From NCBI GenBank assembly GCA_938036435.1, contig CALHPU010000025.1, positions 1 through 49,934 on the forward strand: a stretch of 49,934 nt of DNA. Direction: 5' to 3'. The stretch's first letter is position 1. Every line of letters begins with the position of its first letter. Both the position numbers and the translations under genes were made by a program. Below, in pieces: positions 1 to 8,154 of the stretch. The stretch comes from an uncultured Pirellulaceae bacterium (GTDB lineage: Bacteria > Planctomycetota > Planctomycetia > Pirellulales > Pirellulaceae). The notes under the pieces were generated by a model. It had not been told where the DNA came from and made no database searches. It saw nothing but the letters and a program-made list of their open reading frames with translations.

Positions 1-153
1 GCCGCGATCACCTCGCGCAGTTATCACGCAGGCAACACAGTGTCGGCCGGCCTAGTCGATGGTTCAACGCACGCGCTCTCTGGCAACATCACGCTCGAAG
101 TTTGGAGGTCGCTCGGAACGATCGCTGGCGGAGAAGCGGCAGACGCGTTTTAG
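1..153 (+). CDS. DUF1559 (H-X9-DG type) protein, C-terminal fragment
   Basis: An open frame runs from the window edge to a TAG at 151-153, giving 50 residues with no start, so this is the 3' end of a larger gene. The peptide has a His, then about ten residues, then Asp-Gly (SYHAGNTVSAGLVDG), and ends in ITLEVWRSLGTIAGGE. This is the layout seen at the end of planctomycete DUF1559 proteins: secreted pilin-like proteins with an N-terminal prepilin methylation signal, in very large paralogous families. The N-terminal prepilin part is outside the window. Function in the family is unknown; a surface or pseudopilin role is usually assumed. Confidence 0.7.
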   Translation, partial: AAITSRSYHAGNTVSAGLVDGSTHALSGNITLEVWRSLGTIAGGEAADAF

Positions 154-418
154 AAACAGCCTTGGCGGACGCTGTGCTCCATGGATGCGCGTGTCAATTC
201 AGTTTCTATTGATCTGCCTCGACCGATAGCCCACGCGCCAAAGATGGTTCTCCGGTTTTTTAGGAGTTCTTTGATTATTTCTTTGTTTGGTGGAGTTCAA
301 GGACTTATATTTTTGGCTCTGACTTGCTGAAACAAATCTCATACCGTATTTCGTCCTGGCATGAGAGAGGTTTCAATTGACACTCGAGATGGCCCCGTGA
401 ACTAATCGGAAAGTTGCC

Positions 419-1060
419 ATGTTTATTGCGAGATTCTTTATTGTCGCCGCCTTTGTGATGACCAGCAGCCCCGCGTTTGTTACGGCTCAGGATTTTTTCT
501 TTTCTTTCGACGAAAACTCAAGAGCACCCACGCAGACTTTATCCTCTGGTACAACATCTTCAACGGCATATATCTTCTTTGATGTGAATTTTGATTTCAA
601 TCAACTTGATCTAAATTTCGGCACCGACAACAGTGGTGTTGTAGCGATCACCGGCGGTAGAGTGCACAACCCAGGAGCAGCAGGTTCGGGTACTCAGCCT
701 TCTGCACCTGGTGGGTTTTTCACTTCGTTAGATCTAGATCAACTTACGCCATCTAGTGGTCGATTGTTCGCGACTTCGTTTCTGGGGTCTGGTGTTCCAC
801 TTGATTCTAATTCGAGTAACTTCCGCGAGGGTGCAAACGGCTTTTTGCTTGCTGAAGTAGACTTCGACATCATTCGAGACGGTACTGCAAACTTTGCGTT
901 TGACGTAGGTCGTTTGGGTGTCATCAATGATGGTATAGGCCGGCTTACTCCAACTCTTGGAACCGGTTCTTTAACTGTTGAAGCTGTTCCTGAGCCTTCT
1001 TCAGCCGTTCTATTGATCTTGGGAGCTTCAGGAATGGTTGCTCGACGCAGGAGAGCGTAG
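419..1060 (+). CDS. PEP-CTERM sorting-domain secreted protein
   Basis: A 213-residue protein with a signal peptide (hydrophobic residues about 4-23, ending in TAQ) and a C-terminal PEP-CTERM sorting signal: VPEPSS, then a hydrophobic helix (VLLILGASGMV), then a basic RRRR tail. Such proteins are exported and processed by an exosortase and are linked to exopolysaccharide or surface matrix. The middle (residues 25-190) is rich in Ser, Gly, Asp and Phe and looks like a beta-sandwich; I recognise no specific domain. The start ATG is preceded by a weak GGA-type ribosome site. It stands alone and converges on moeA, 28 bp away. No exosortase gene lies in this window. Confidence 0.8.
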   Translation: MFIARFFIVAAFVMTSSPAFVTAQDFFFSFDENSRAPTQTLSSGTTSSTAYIFFDVNFDFNQLDLNFGTDNSGVVAITGGRVHNPGAAGSGTQPSAPGGFFTSLDLDQLTPSSGRLFATSFLGSGVPLDSNSSNFREGANGFLLAEVDFDIIRDGTANFAFDVGRLGVINDGIGRLTPTLGTGSLTVEAVPEPSSAVLLILGASGMVARRRRA

Positions 1061-1088
1061 GGCTGGCCCGCCTAAGATGGGATTTGCT

Positions 1089-2339
1089 CTAAAACGGAAA
1101 GTACAATACTTGCTCGCCAGCGTCCCATCTTTCTTCGCGCGCGGGCATAAAAATCAGTCCCTCGGCGGCGCCCAACGAAAACAGATCCGACGATCCGTTC
1201 CAGCGTAGTGGCTCAACCGCTCCCGGCGCGGCATTTTCCTCCGTCGCCAAACGACCGGGCCAATACGTCGGGCGATCACCGCGTGTCTGATGTGGAGCCG
1301 ATAAAACCGCCGGGCGGCTGGCAGGACGACAATTTGTCTGACCCATCATGATCCGCATTGCCGTTGAAACGAATAAGTGAACTCCGATCAGACTACTAAC
1401 GGGGTTGCCGGGAAGACCAAAGACCAAACAGGGCCTGCCGCTGTCGCGCTCCAGCACTCCGAAAAAGATTGGTTTACCCGGTTTAACTTTGACCTTGTGG
1501 AATACCTGAACCACACCCTGCGATTGCAGAATCCCCGGCACCAGATCCATCGTGCCCGCAGACACGCCACCGGAAAGCAGCAGGAAATCTTGATCAAGGC
1601 CCTTCTTAATCTTTGCCGTCAAATCACCTACCGAATCCCCGCCGATGCCCAGATCAATTGTCTCAGCACCCATGTTCTGGCAAATGGCGTTAAGCATCGG
1701 GCCGTTGCTGTTGCGGATCTGCGAATCGCCCGGCACCGAACTACAGTCCACCAGCTCATCGCCGGTAGGCAGCACTGCGACGGTCGGTTTCCGACTAACC
1801 TCAACTTGTGCGGCGCCTACCTCGGCCAGCAACCCAACATCAACGGGCCGAATTCTGTGGCCGGCGGGAAAAATGGTTTGACCCTTGGCAAAATTTTGGG
1901 CGCGTTGCATCGCGTGTTTGCCAGTAGTGAATTTCTCGACCGGGCCGTTCCACAGCAGTGTCACCTCTTCGGGCGTTGGATCGTTGTAGCCAATATTCGA
2001 CAGTTCCACCATCACGACTGCATCGGCGCCGCTTGGCATCGGGGCACCGGTCATGATTCGAGACGCGGTTCCTGAATTGACGGTCTGCGTTGGCATCGTA
2101 CCGGCAACGATGGTCTCCAAAACGCGAAAGTTCGTGACTCCATCTCGAATGTCGCGACTTGCAACCGCAAAGCCATCCATCACGGATTTGTTGTGGGGCG
2201 GCGAATCGACGTCTGAGATGATCTGCTTGCGTAGAACGCGGCCGACCGATGCGCTTAATGGAATCGTTTCAGATTCCAACGGCGGCAACGAGCCAACGCG
2301 CTGCTCGATCAATTGAAAGGCTTCTTCGACGCTGATCAT
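1089..2339 (-). CDS. moeA: Molybdopterin molybdenumtransferase MoeA
   Basis: 416 residues, the usual MoeA length. MoeA inserts molybdate into adenylylated molybdopterin to make molybdenum cofactor in the cytoplasm. Visible motifs are the N-terminal domain with DSPPHNKSVMDGFAV, the MoCF-binding region VAVLPTGDELV followed by RNSNGPML (residues about 185-215), the LLSGGVSAG segment, and GLPGNPVSS near residue 315. The C-terminal beta-barrel domain IV follows. The start ATG lies 6 bp after the stop of the trpG-like gene, so the two are probably cotranscribed and coupled. No other Moco genes are nearby. Confidence 0.93.
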   Translation of the reverse strand: MISVEEAFQLIEQRVGSLPPLESETIPLSASVGRVLRKQIISDVDSPPHNKSVMDGFAVASRDIRDGVTNFRVLETIVAGTMPTQTVNSGTASRIMTGAPMPSGADAVVMVELSNIGYNDPTPEEVTLLWNGPVEKFTTGKHAMQRAQNFAKGQTIFPAGHRIRPVDVGLLAEVGAAQVEVSRKPTVAVLPTGDELVDCSSVPGDSQIRNSNGPMLNAICQNMGAETIDLGIGGDSVGDLTAKIKKGLDQDFLLLSGGVSAGTMDLVPGILQSQGVVQVFHKVKVKPGKPIFFGVLERDSGRPCLVFGLPGNPVSSLIGVHLFVSTAMRIMMGQTNCRPASRPAVLSAPHQTRGDRPTYWPGRLATEENAAPGAVEPLRWNGSSDLFSLGAAEGLIFMPAREERWDAGEQVLYFPF

Positions 2340-2345
2340 CGGCGA

Positions 2346-2927
2346 CTAAATATTTAAGAAGTTGTTCAGAAGGTCCGTGCCGCGTGTGGTCAGGAAACTT
2401 TCCGGATGAAACTGCAGCCCAAACGTCGGATTGTCTTTGTGCTCGATACCCATGATCTCGGTTTCGCCGTCGGGACCGTCGGCCCATGCCGTCATCTCAA
2501 ATTCTTCGGACAGCGTATCGGGGCGAATCACCAACGAGTGATATCGAGTGGCGATCATCGGATTGGGCAGACCAGCAAAAATGCCGCTGGAGTTATGGTG
2601 GATCTGGTCCGTTTTGCCATGCATCAAACGTTTTGCACGCACAATCTTTCCACCGGTGGCTTGGCCGATCGATTGATGGCCGAGACAAACACCCAAAATT
2701 GGCAGCCTGCCATGGAAGTGTTGCACACTTTTTACTGAAATGCCTGCCGAATCAGGCGTGCAAGGCCCCGGTGAGACAATCAATCGATCCGGTTTGAGAG
2801 CATCTATTTCGTCGACAGTGACTTTGTCGTTGCGGACGACCCTTAAATCCAGCGAGGCATCAATTTCCCCCAAACGCTGGACAAGGTTGTAGGTGAACGA
2901 ATCGTAGTTATCGATAATCAGGATCAT
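2346..2927 (-). CDS. trpG: Anthranilate/aminodeoxychorismate synthase glutamine amidotransferase subunit
   Basis: A class I glutamine amidotransferase of 193 residues. The start MILIIDNYDSFTYN is typical of TrpG/PabA, so I place the start at 2927; the frame stays open 10 codons further upstream without adding conserved sequence. The catalytic triad is visible: Cys81 in GVCLGHQ, His174 and Glu176 in FHPES. The oxyanion-loop SPGP is at residues 52-55. It supplies ammonia to a chorismate-using partner (TrpE or PabB), which is not in the window, so trpG versus pabA cannot be decided; many bacteria use one subunit for both. It lies directly upstream of moeA. Confidence 0.9.
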   Translation of the reverse strand: MILIIDNYDSFTYNLVQRLGEIDASLDLRVVRNDKVTVDEIDALKPDRLIVSPGPCTPDSAGISVKSVQHFHGRLPILGVCLGHQSIGQATGGKIVRAKRLMHGKTDQIHHNSSGIFAGLPNPMIATRYHSLVIRPDTLSEEFEMTAWADGPDGETEIMGIEHKDNPTFGLQFHPESFLTTRGTDLLNNFLNI

Positions 2928-2979
2928 TGGCGGGGGGCATCTTGGCCAAAAAGTCACATTGCTGGCATGGAATTATGTT

Positions 2980-3045
2980 GTTCGGAGTTTTTGCGGTCAC
3001 TTGTGGCATCAACGCCGCAAATCTTGACCGCAAGTGTAGCCGAAC
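2980..3045. other. Imperfect long inverted repeat upstream of trpG
   Basis: Two nested arm pairs are present: GTTCGG (2980-2985) with CCGAAC (3040-3045), and TTGCGGTC (2991-2998) with GACCGCAA (3026-3033). They lie in the gap between the divergent trpG-like and DegT-type genes. A folded leader or an operator for either gene is possible; nothing proves it. Confidence 0.4.
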
Positions 3046-3224
3046 TTTCCCAAGAATTGGACCTCCAACAGCGATTTTTGCTGGCTGTTGCTAGAACTGG
3101 AGAAAAGTGCCAAGCGTGTTGTCGTTTTGTCAGAATTGTCGTGTTGACCGGGCATGTCAATTTTTCTACTTTCGATCGCGACCCAGACCGATTTTTGATC
3201 CATCCGCAAGGAGGCGGGGGCTAA

Positions 3225-4409
3225 ATGAGTGACCTTAAACACACAAATTCAAATCAATCTGTAACCAGCGCCCCGCTGCTGGATGTAGGACGCGGTAATG
3301 CGCCGTTGAAAGCCGAGATCATGGAATTGATCTCCGAGATCTACGATTCCGGATGGTTTGTTGGTGGTCCCCACGTTAAACAGCTCGAAGAGTCAGTTGC
3401 CGAGGCAACGGGAGCCAAATTCGCGGTAGGATGCGCTTCGGGAAGCGACGCTCTATTGGTGGCCTTGTTGACCCTTGGCATTGGTGAGGGTGACCGTGTG
3501 ATTTGTCCCAGCTTCACCTTTTTCGCCACCGCGTCAGCGATTACGCGGCTGGGTGCTGAGCCGGTATTTGTCGATATCGATCCTGCGACCTTTAACCTTG
3601 ATATCGAAAAGGTCGAACAAGCGATCACTCCCAAAACCAAAGCCATCATTCCTGTTCACCTGTTTGGTCAGTGCGCTGACATGACTGGGATCATGGAACT
3701 GGCAGGAAGATACAATTTGAAGGTCGTCGAAGATTGCGCTCAATCCATTGGTGCCACACATCAAGGACAAGGCTCCGGCAGTTTTGGCGACGTTGGCTGT
3801 TTTAGTTTTTACCCTACCAAAAACCTTGGTGGGATGGGCGACGGCGGCATGCTTACGACCAATGATCAAGAGACGGCCGAAAGACTACGTCTGTTTGCCA
3901 ACCACGGGATGAAACCACGCTACTTCCACCAAGTAATTGGCGTCAACAGTCGCTTGGACGCGATTCAAGCTGCGATTTTGAACGTCAAAATGAAGCATCT
4001 AGATTCTTACGCTTCTCGCCGCCAGCAAAACGCGGCAAACTATCACCGGTTGATGAAGCAACATGGTATTAGAGACATGGTGTCAGCGCCATCGTCGACA
4101 GACGGTAACGATCACGTCTGGAATCAATTTACGATTCGAATTGGTGGCGGACAGCGTGACGCCGTGCGTAGCCAACTGGCGGAAAAGAATGTTGGATCCG
4201 AGATTTACTACCCGATCCCGTTACATCAGCAAGCCTGTTTCAAATACTTGGGCTATGGCGATGGTAGCTTGCCGGTGACCGAACAGGCCGCCAAGGAAGT
4301 ATTGGCCTTGCCGATCTTCCCGGAGCTAACATTGGCCGAGCAAGAGTATGCTGTAGAGACCCTTGCCGAGATCATCGCCGGTTCTGCTGGCGTTCGTCGC
4401 GCTGCGTAG
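3225..4409 (+). CDS. DegT/DnrJ/EryC1/StrS-family PLP-dependent sugar aminotransferase
   Basis: 394 residues, normal for the family, which transaminates nucleotide-linked keto-sugars for surface polysaccharides or secondary metabolites. The PLP lysine is Lys199 in FYPTKNLGGMGDGG. Asp170 in VVEDCAQSIGA should contact the pyridine nitrogen, and GCASGSDAL (residues 69-77) is the phosphate-binding region. The start is supported by a strong Shine-Dalgarno AAGGAGG at 3208-3214, 10 bp from the ATG. No other sugar-nucleotide gene is adjacent, although galE lies 2.5 kb downstream on the other strand. The specific amino-sugar cannot be told from sequence. Confidence 0.92.
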   Translation: MSDLKHTNSNQSVTSAPLLDVGRGNAPLKAEIMELISEIYDSGWFVGGPHVKQLEESVAEATGAKFAVGCASGSDALLVALLTLGIGEGDRVICPSFTFFATASAITRLGAEPVFVDIDPATFNLDIEKVEQAITPKTKAIIPVHLFGQCADMTGIMELAGRYNLKVVEDCAQSIGATHQGQGSGSFGDVGCFSFYPTKNLGGMGDGGMLTTNDQETAERLRLFANHGMKPRYFHQVIGVNSRLDAIQAAILNVKMKHLDSYASRRQQNAANYHRLMKQHGIRDMVSAPSSTDGNDHVWNQFTIRIGGGQRDAVRSQLAEKNVGSEIYYPIPLHQQACFKYLGYGDGSLPVTEQAAKEVLALPIFPELTLAEQEYAVETLAEIIAGSAGVRRAA

Positions 4410-4613
4410 AACTATCACAGCAGGTCGGCAGTCGACGAACTCTCCAATCCAAACACCTAAAAACGGTATTTGGCGTTGTCCCGTCTGATTACTTGAGGCA
4501 GGGTGAAGAGCAGGCTAATCATAGCCTAACTCTGTGATCGCCGTGCCTCTGTGTTTTAGAAATACGGCCGCCTGCGATGGGTTATCCAAGGTGTTCGACG
4601 ACGGAATAACCAC
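4410..4613. other. Intergenic region, nothing recognised
   Basis: Between the DegT-type gene and the first CTAG-bounded element. I see no open frame with a plausible start and no clear T-tailed hairpin. With the adjoining repeat it forms the roughly 330-bp gap between two convergent genes. Confidence 0.5.
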
Positions 4614-4744
4614 CTAGTGGTCTGTCAAAATTTAATTTTAGGGTAGCTGGATTCGCCAGAATTCAGTTCAGCAGTATAAAACCGAAGTCTGGCGACTCCG
4701 GCTACGATGACACACTCTAACTTCCATCCCTGACAAACCACCTA
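4614..4744 (+). repeat. CTAG-bounded foldback element, family 1, copy 1
   Basis: About 131 bp, starting CTAGTGGTCTGTCA and ending TGACAAACCA then CCTA(C). It is nearly identical to copies at 20689 and 22725. Inverted termini enclose two opposed REP-like hairpins: GTAG (4643-4646) plus CTGGATTCGCCAG, and CTGGCGACTCCGG plus CTAC (4702-4705). The right edge is degenerate (CCTAC instead of CTAG), and the TAG stop of the minus-strand dockerin gene lies in it. There is no coding capacity, so any movement would need a transposase encoded elsewhere. Confidence 0.85.
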
Positions 4745-6439
4745 CCTACCAACGAGAATTGCAATGAACGGACCGATGTCCATGAAGTCCACGGCGTTGT
4801 CTTGATTGACATCCGCTTGATGCAGAAATTCGCCAGAGGTCAGCAACGTAATAAGTGGCTCGATATCGGAGAAGTCCACGGCTCCATCTTGATTGACATC
4901 CCCCAATGTGATTGCTGCGGACGGATCTGGGACGCCGGGCAAAGCCAAGAATGTCGTGCTCGGATCGGTGTCGAGATAGCTGGCGATCCCCGTAAACACC
5001 GATTTTAAATCGACGTAGGTTGTATTGGCATTGGTGATTGCTTGAGGCAACACGAAGCCAAGGATACCTTTGTAGTTCGTCTGCCCGTCGTAGGGGGCAT
5101 CGCTCAATGCGTAAGGATCGACACTGACAAAGACGTTACCCTCGACGTCTTCGAACAGAAAAAGAGGCTGCGATCCGTTGACCGGCAATGCATAAGTCAT
5201 GAAATCTGATGGACTGCCAGTTTCGGTGCCTACGACCGACAGCCTTCCCCCTTGCTCGACCACTCGCCAAGCCAACAGGTCAGAGTCCTGCTCGTTGATG
5301 GTTTGTTTGTCGTAAGTTGCTTTGCTGGCTAAATCACGATTCTCAATCATTGATTCTATATGATCAACATCGCCCAGTACCAGAAAGTATCGGCTTTCAA
5401 AAAGGTCGCCCGGATCGATATCGACCTCTCGGCGAAACGTGCCGACATTGAAGTTTCTGATTGGGATGCCAAAAAAATCACCGCCGCCATCTCCCCAACG
5501 CCACGAGCTCTTGAGCAACTGCCATGGCTCAGACAGATGCGGGTCGGTGTCGCCAAAAACGAAAGCTAGACCACGGTCGCTACCGTTAGTTCCTTCGGCG
5601 AATGCTGCCCAGCCTCCAGTGTTGTCGGCCGCGACAACTTGATTGGCCGTAACATCGAAATCATCAATTGGCCGGTCCGTGAACCCGCCGAATGGATCAG
5701 AGACCAACATGTGATCGAAAACGGTTTTGCGAACGCCTCCCCACGGCAGATTGTGAAAGTTGACTCGGCTTGCACCAAAGTTGTAGATCACATGAGTGAC
5801 CTCGATGACACCATCGCCCAAGTCGCGTGTACGCTGGTAGTTGAGTAAGCCGCTTGGTTGTTGTGGATTGGATTGTGTGTCCGCTTGCACTGCCAACGAC
5901 AGAGTCGACCACGAATTGGATTCGACCGAACCACTAGCAAGCAGCGGAGCGAATGTTGGTCGAGCAACGTTGCTGTTGTCTACGTAGTATCCCGACTGAT
6001 GGTAGAAAACCGCTTGTCCGCCAGTGTCGCGTGGACTGGTGTCAACAGAGATGGATTGAAACACTTCGTCATTGTAGGGACGGGAGAAGGACTGCGGAGG
6101 AACGATCTCGCCGACTTCACTGCGTATAGAATAGATCTGCCCGCCTTGCCCGATTCGAATCTCCCAGTCGCGATTGGCGGGGCCGCCGGTTTGAGTGTGG
6201 GTAAGTGCGGCGTGGTAAACATCGTTTTCGCTGACGCCGAATCCCCAGTTAGATCCCGAGAGATCAAGATCCGTGGTGCCGCCAAATTCAAAGTCGCCAA
6301 CAGTTGCAGCGGATGTGTTAGAGAACACTTGCAGTAGCACATTTTCTTGTTGAGCAACAGCAATGTGAGACCCGCACAGGCAGAGAGCCGTCGCCAAAAT
6401 TGCAAGAAAGTTGATACGGATTTTAGGCATGTCTGGCAT
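4742..6439 (-). CDS. Secreted protein with C-terminal dockerin type I-like repeats
   Basis: About 565 residues. An N-terminal signal peptide (hydrophobic LAILATALCLCGSHIAVA, cut after AQ) is followed by a long region without a domain I recognise, rich in Asp, Gly and aromatic residues. The last 60 residues hold two calcium-binding dockerin-like repeats, GDVNQDGAVDFSDI and ADVNQDNAVDFMDI. In planctomycetes such repeats are common on exported proteins and are not evidence of a cellulosome. I chose the ATG at 6439; the frame extends one TTG codon upstream. The stop codon lies in the edge of repeat copy 1, so the element forms its 3' flank. The catalytic or binding role of the main body is unknown; its length and repeat-poor body would suit a carbohydrate-binding or lyase-like fold. 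Confidence 0.75.
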   Translation of the reverse strand: MPDMPKIRINFLAILATALCLCGSHIAVAQQENVLLQVFSNTSAATVGDFEFGGTTDLDLSGSNWGFGVSENDVYHAALTHTQTGGPANRDWEIRIGQGGQIYSIRSEVGEIVPPQSFSRPYNDEVFQSISVDTSPRDTGGQAVFYHQSGYYVDNSNVARPTFAPLLASGSVESNSWSTLSLAVQADTQSNPQQPSGLLNYQRTRDLGDGVIEVTHVIYNFGASRVNFHNLPWGGVRKTVFDHMLVSDPFGGFTDRPIDDFDVTANQVVAADNTGGWAAFAEGTNGSDRGLAFVFGDTDPHLSEPWQLLKSSWRWGDGGGDFFGIPIRNFNVGTFRREVDIDPGDLFESRYFLVLGDVDHIESMIENRDLASKATYDKQTINEQDSDLLAWRVVEQGGRLSVVGTETGSPSDFMTYALPVNGSQPLFLFEDVEGNVFVSVDPYALSDAPYDGQTNYKGILGFVLPQAITNANTTYVDLKSVFTGIASYLDTDPSTTFLALPGVPDPSAAITLGDVNQDGAVDFSDIEPLITLLTSGEFLHQADVNQDNAVDFMDIGPFIAILVGR

Positions 6440-6442
6440 CAA

Positions 6443-6849
6443 GAGGTTCCAGAGGTGAGTTCAGGAGAAGGAAACGCTGCCGTTGCCCCGGCAACGTTTT
6501 TTGGCGAAGCATTGGGCAACTTGGTGCTTCAGAGATAGGGTGTCGTAAACGACGGAGGGAGATCAGTTGCTACGATTCATTTATCGGCAACATATCGTTG
6601 GGGCTTAAGAAGGCGGCCACGTTTGGAGAGAAGGAAGCCCAGTGTGCGATGTCTGATATCACTTGCAGTGCACTCGGACACGGCATGGTCAATCGGGTGC
6701 CATGCTACACGCCTTACCGGAAGTGCCGCGAACGATGATGACAGGCATGCTTACGCTATTGATTGGGCGTTGGTTAAACTGGCGTGAGCATGTTGTGAGT
6801 AGTACGCTTAAACCAAGCATCGGCGATCGCGTAAACATGGCACCCCGGC
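6443..6849. other. Intergenic region upstream of dockerin gene
   Basis: Apart from the hairpin at 6481-6502, I see no gene here. Open frames on the plus strand (from 6663) lack signal, domain or ribosome site and run into the repeat, so they are not called. Confidence 0.5.
6481..6502 (+). terminator. Perfect GC-rich hairpin followed by T6
   Basis: CGTTGCC (6481-6487), two C, GGCAACG (6490-6496), then TTTTTT. This is a textbook intrinsic terminator on the plus strand. No plus-strand gene lies upstream for 2 kb; the nearest is the DegT-type gene ending at 4409. It could stop antisense transcription into this region, or fold in the 5' leader of the minus-strand dockerin gene. Confidence 0.6.
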
Positions 6850-6979
6850 CTAGTGCGTCTCTAAGTCGTGGATCTAGATTTGTTTTATGTGGCACGCCTC
6901 TCCGAGGCGTGAAAACTCGACTCGGAAAGTCGAGCTACGTAGCTTGCAGCCCTAATTCCAAATCTGGAGGCAATCCTAG
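6850..6979 (-). repeat. CTAG-bounded hairpin element, related to family 2 (copy D)
   Basis: The segment is bounded by CTAG at 6850-6853 and 6976-6979. Read on the minus strand, its start contains TCCAGATTTGGAATTAG, as at the left ends of the family 2 copies. The middle holds two hairpins: ACGCCTC/GAGGCGT around 6894-6910, and ACTCGACT/AGTCGAG around 6915-6935, the latter preceded on the minus strand by GTAG. The right CTAG contains the TAG stop codon of galE. It looks like a composite or diverged member. Confidence 0.6.
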
Positions 6980-7998
6980 CCCTTAAACCCGTTCGGGTTT
7001 TTGCTCTGCCATCGCCAGCCGTCGGCACACATATCTTCAATGCCTCGTTCAGCCTTCCAACCTAATTCGTCGGCGGCTTTGGAAGGGTCCGCATAACATG
7101 CGGCGATGTCGCCCGGGCGACGTTCGACTATTTCGTACGGAATCTCTTTCTCCGCCGCAACGCCGAATGCTTTGACAATCTCCAGCACACTATAGCCTTG
7201 GCCTGTGCCAAGATTATAGGTGACAACACCGGGGTTTTTCTCAAGCTTATTCAACGCCAAAACATGTCCGACCGCTAGATCGACGACGTGAATGTAGTCT
7301 CTCACACCCGTGCCATCGGCGGTGTCGTAATCGTTTCCAAAGACTCGCAACTTTTCCAGCTTGCCCACAGCGACCTGCGAAACGTAAGGCAACAGATTGT
7401 TGGGAATGCCATTGGGGTCTTCGCCAATATCGCCCGACTTATGAGCCCCGACGGGATTAAAGTAACGCAGCAGCGCAACGTTGATCGACGGATCACATAC
7501 CTGCCAATCGCGCAGGATATATTCCATGATCAATTTTGAACGTCCGTACGGATTGGTAACCTCGTGGATTGGTGTGTCCGATTCTTCGGTCAAAGGCAAC
7601 GATTTTGGAATCCCATAAACCGTTGCGCTAGAACTGAAGACAAAATTCTTCACACCATGCTCACGCATCGCGAAGCAAATGTTCAAGGTGCCCGTCAGAT
7701 TATTCTCATAGTACTCCAGCGGTTTGGCAACGCTTTCGCCAACCGCCTTTAGCGCGGCAAAATGAATCACCGCATCAAACTGTTCACTGCCTACGATTCG
7801 AACCATCGCAGCGCGGTCACGCAGATCGGCTTCGTAAAACTTGATTTGCTTGCCCGTCAATTGCTCAACTCGCACCAACGACTCCTTGGAGCTATTGGCC
7901 AGGTTATCAATCACGGTCACTTGATGGCCGCTGTTAAGTAGCTCCAGACAAGTGTGGCTGCCAATGTATCCAGCGCCGCCGGTTACCAAAACGTGCAT
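6976..7998 (-). CDS. galE: UDP-glucose 4-epimerase
   Basis: 340 residues, the expected length. An extended SDR enzyme that interconverts UDP-glucose and UDP-galactose. The NAD-binding motif TGGAGYIGSH is at residues 6-15. The catalytic residues are Ser in FSSSATVYG (residues 121-129) and Tyr151/Lys155 in YGRSK. The C-terminal substrate-binding RRPGD is present. UDP-galactose would feed surface polysaccharide or the Leloir pathway; the exopolysaccharide operon just upstream on the same strand makes the former plausible. The TAG stop lies within the CTAG edge of the adjoining repeat. Confidence 0.95.
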   Translation of the reverse strand: MHVLVTGGAGYIGSHTCLELLNSGHQVTVIDNLANSSKESLVRVEQLTGKQIKFYEADLRDRAAMVRIVGSEQFDAVIHFAALKAVGESVAKPLEYYENNLTGTLNICFAMREHGVKNFVFSSSATVYGIPKSLPLTEESDTPIHEVTNPYGRSKLIMEYILRDWQVCDPSINVALLRYFNPVGAHKSGDIGEDPNGIPNNLLPYVSQVAVGKLEKLRVFGNDYDTADGTGVRDYIHVVDLAVGHVLALNKLEKNPGVVTYNLGTGQGYSVLEIVKAFGVAAEKEIPYEIVERRPGDIAACYADPSKAADELGWKAERGIEDMCADGWRWQSKNPNGFKG

Positions 7999-8154
7999 GA
8001 GTCATCTCCCGAGTGTACGACTGAGCCTGTCGCTCATTGAAATTGAGCCGGATTTTTCATCAATCTGGCGTGTGAATGAATTCGCAGATCTCTCGATGGG
8101 CTTCGGCGGTAACGCCGCCGACGCAAGCTTCCGTGCGAGTTGGGTGCAATAGTA

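Noticed and set aside
1377-2075. 232-codon plus-strand frame opposite moeA
   Set aside because: moeA has full family motifs on the other strand; this frame has none.
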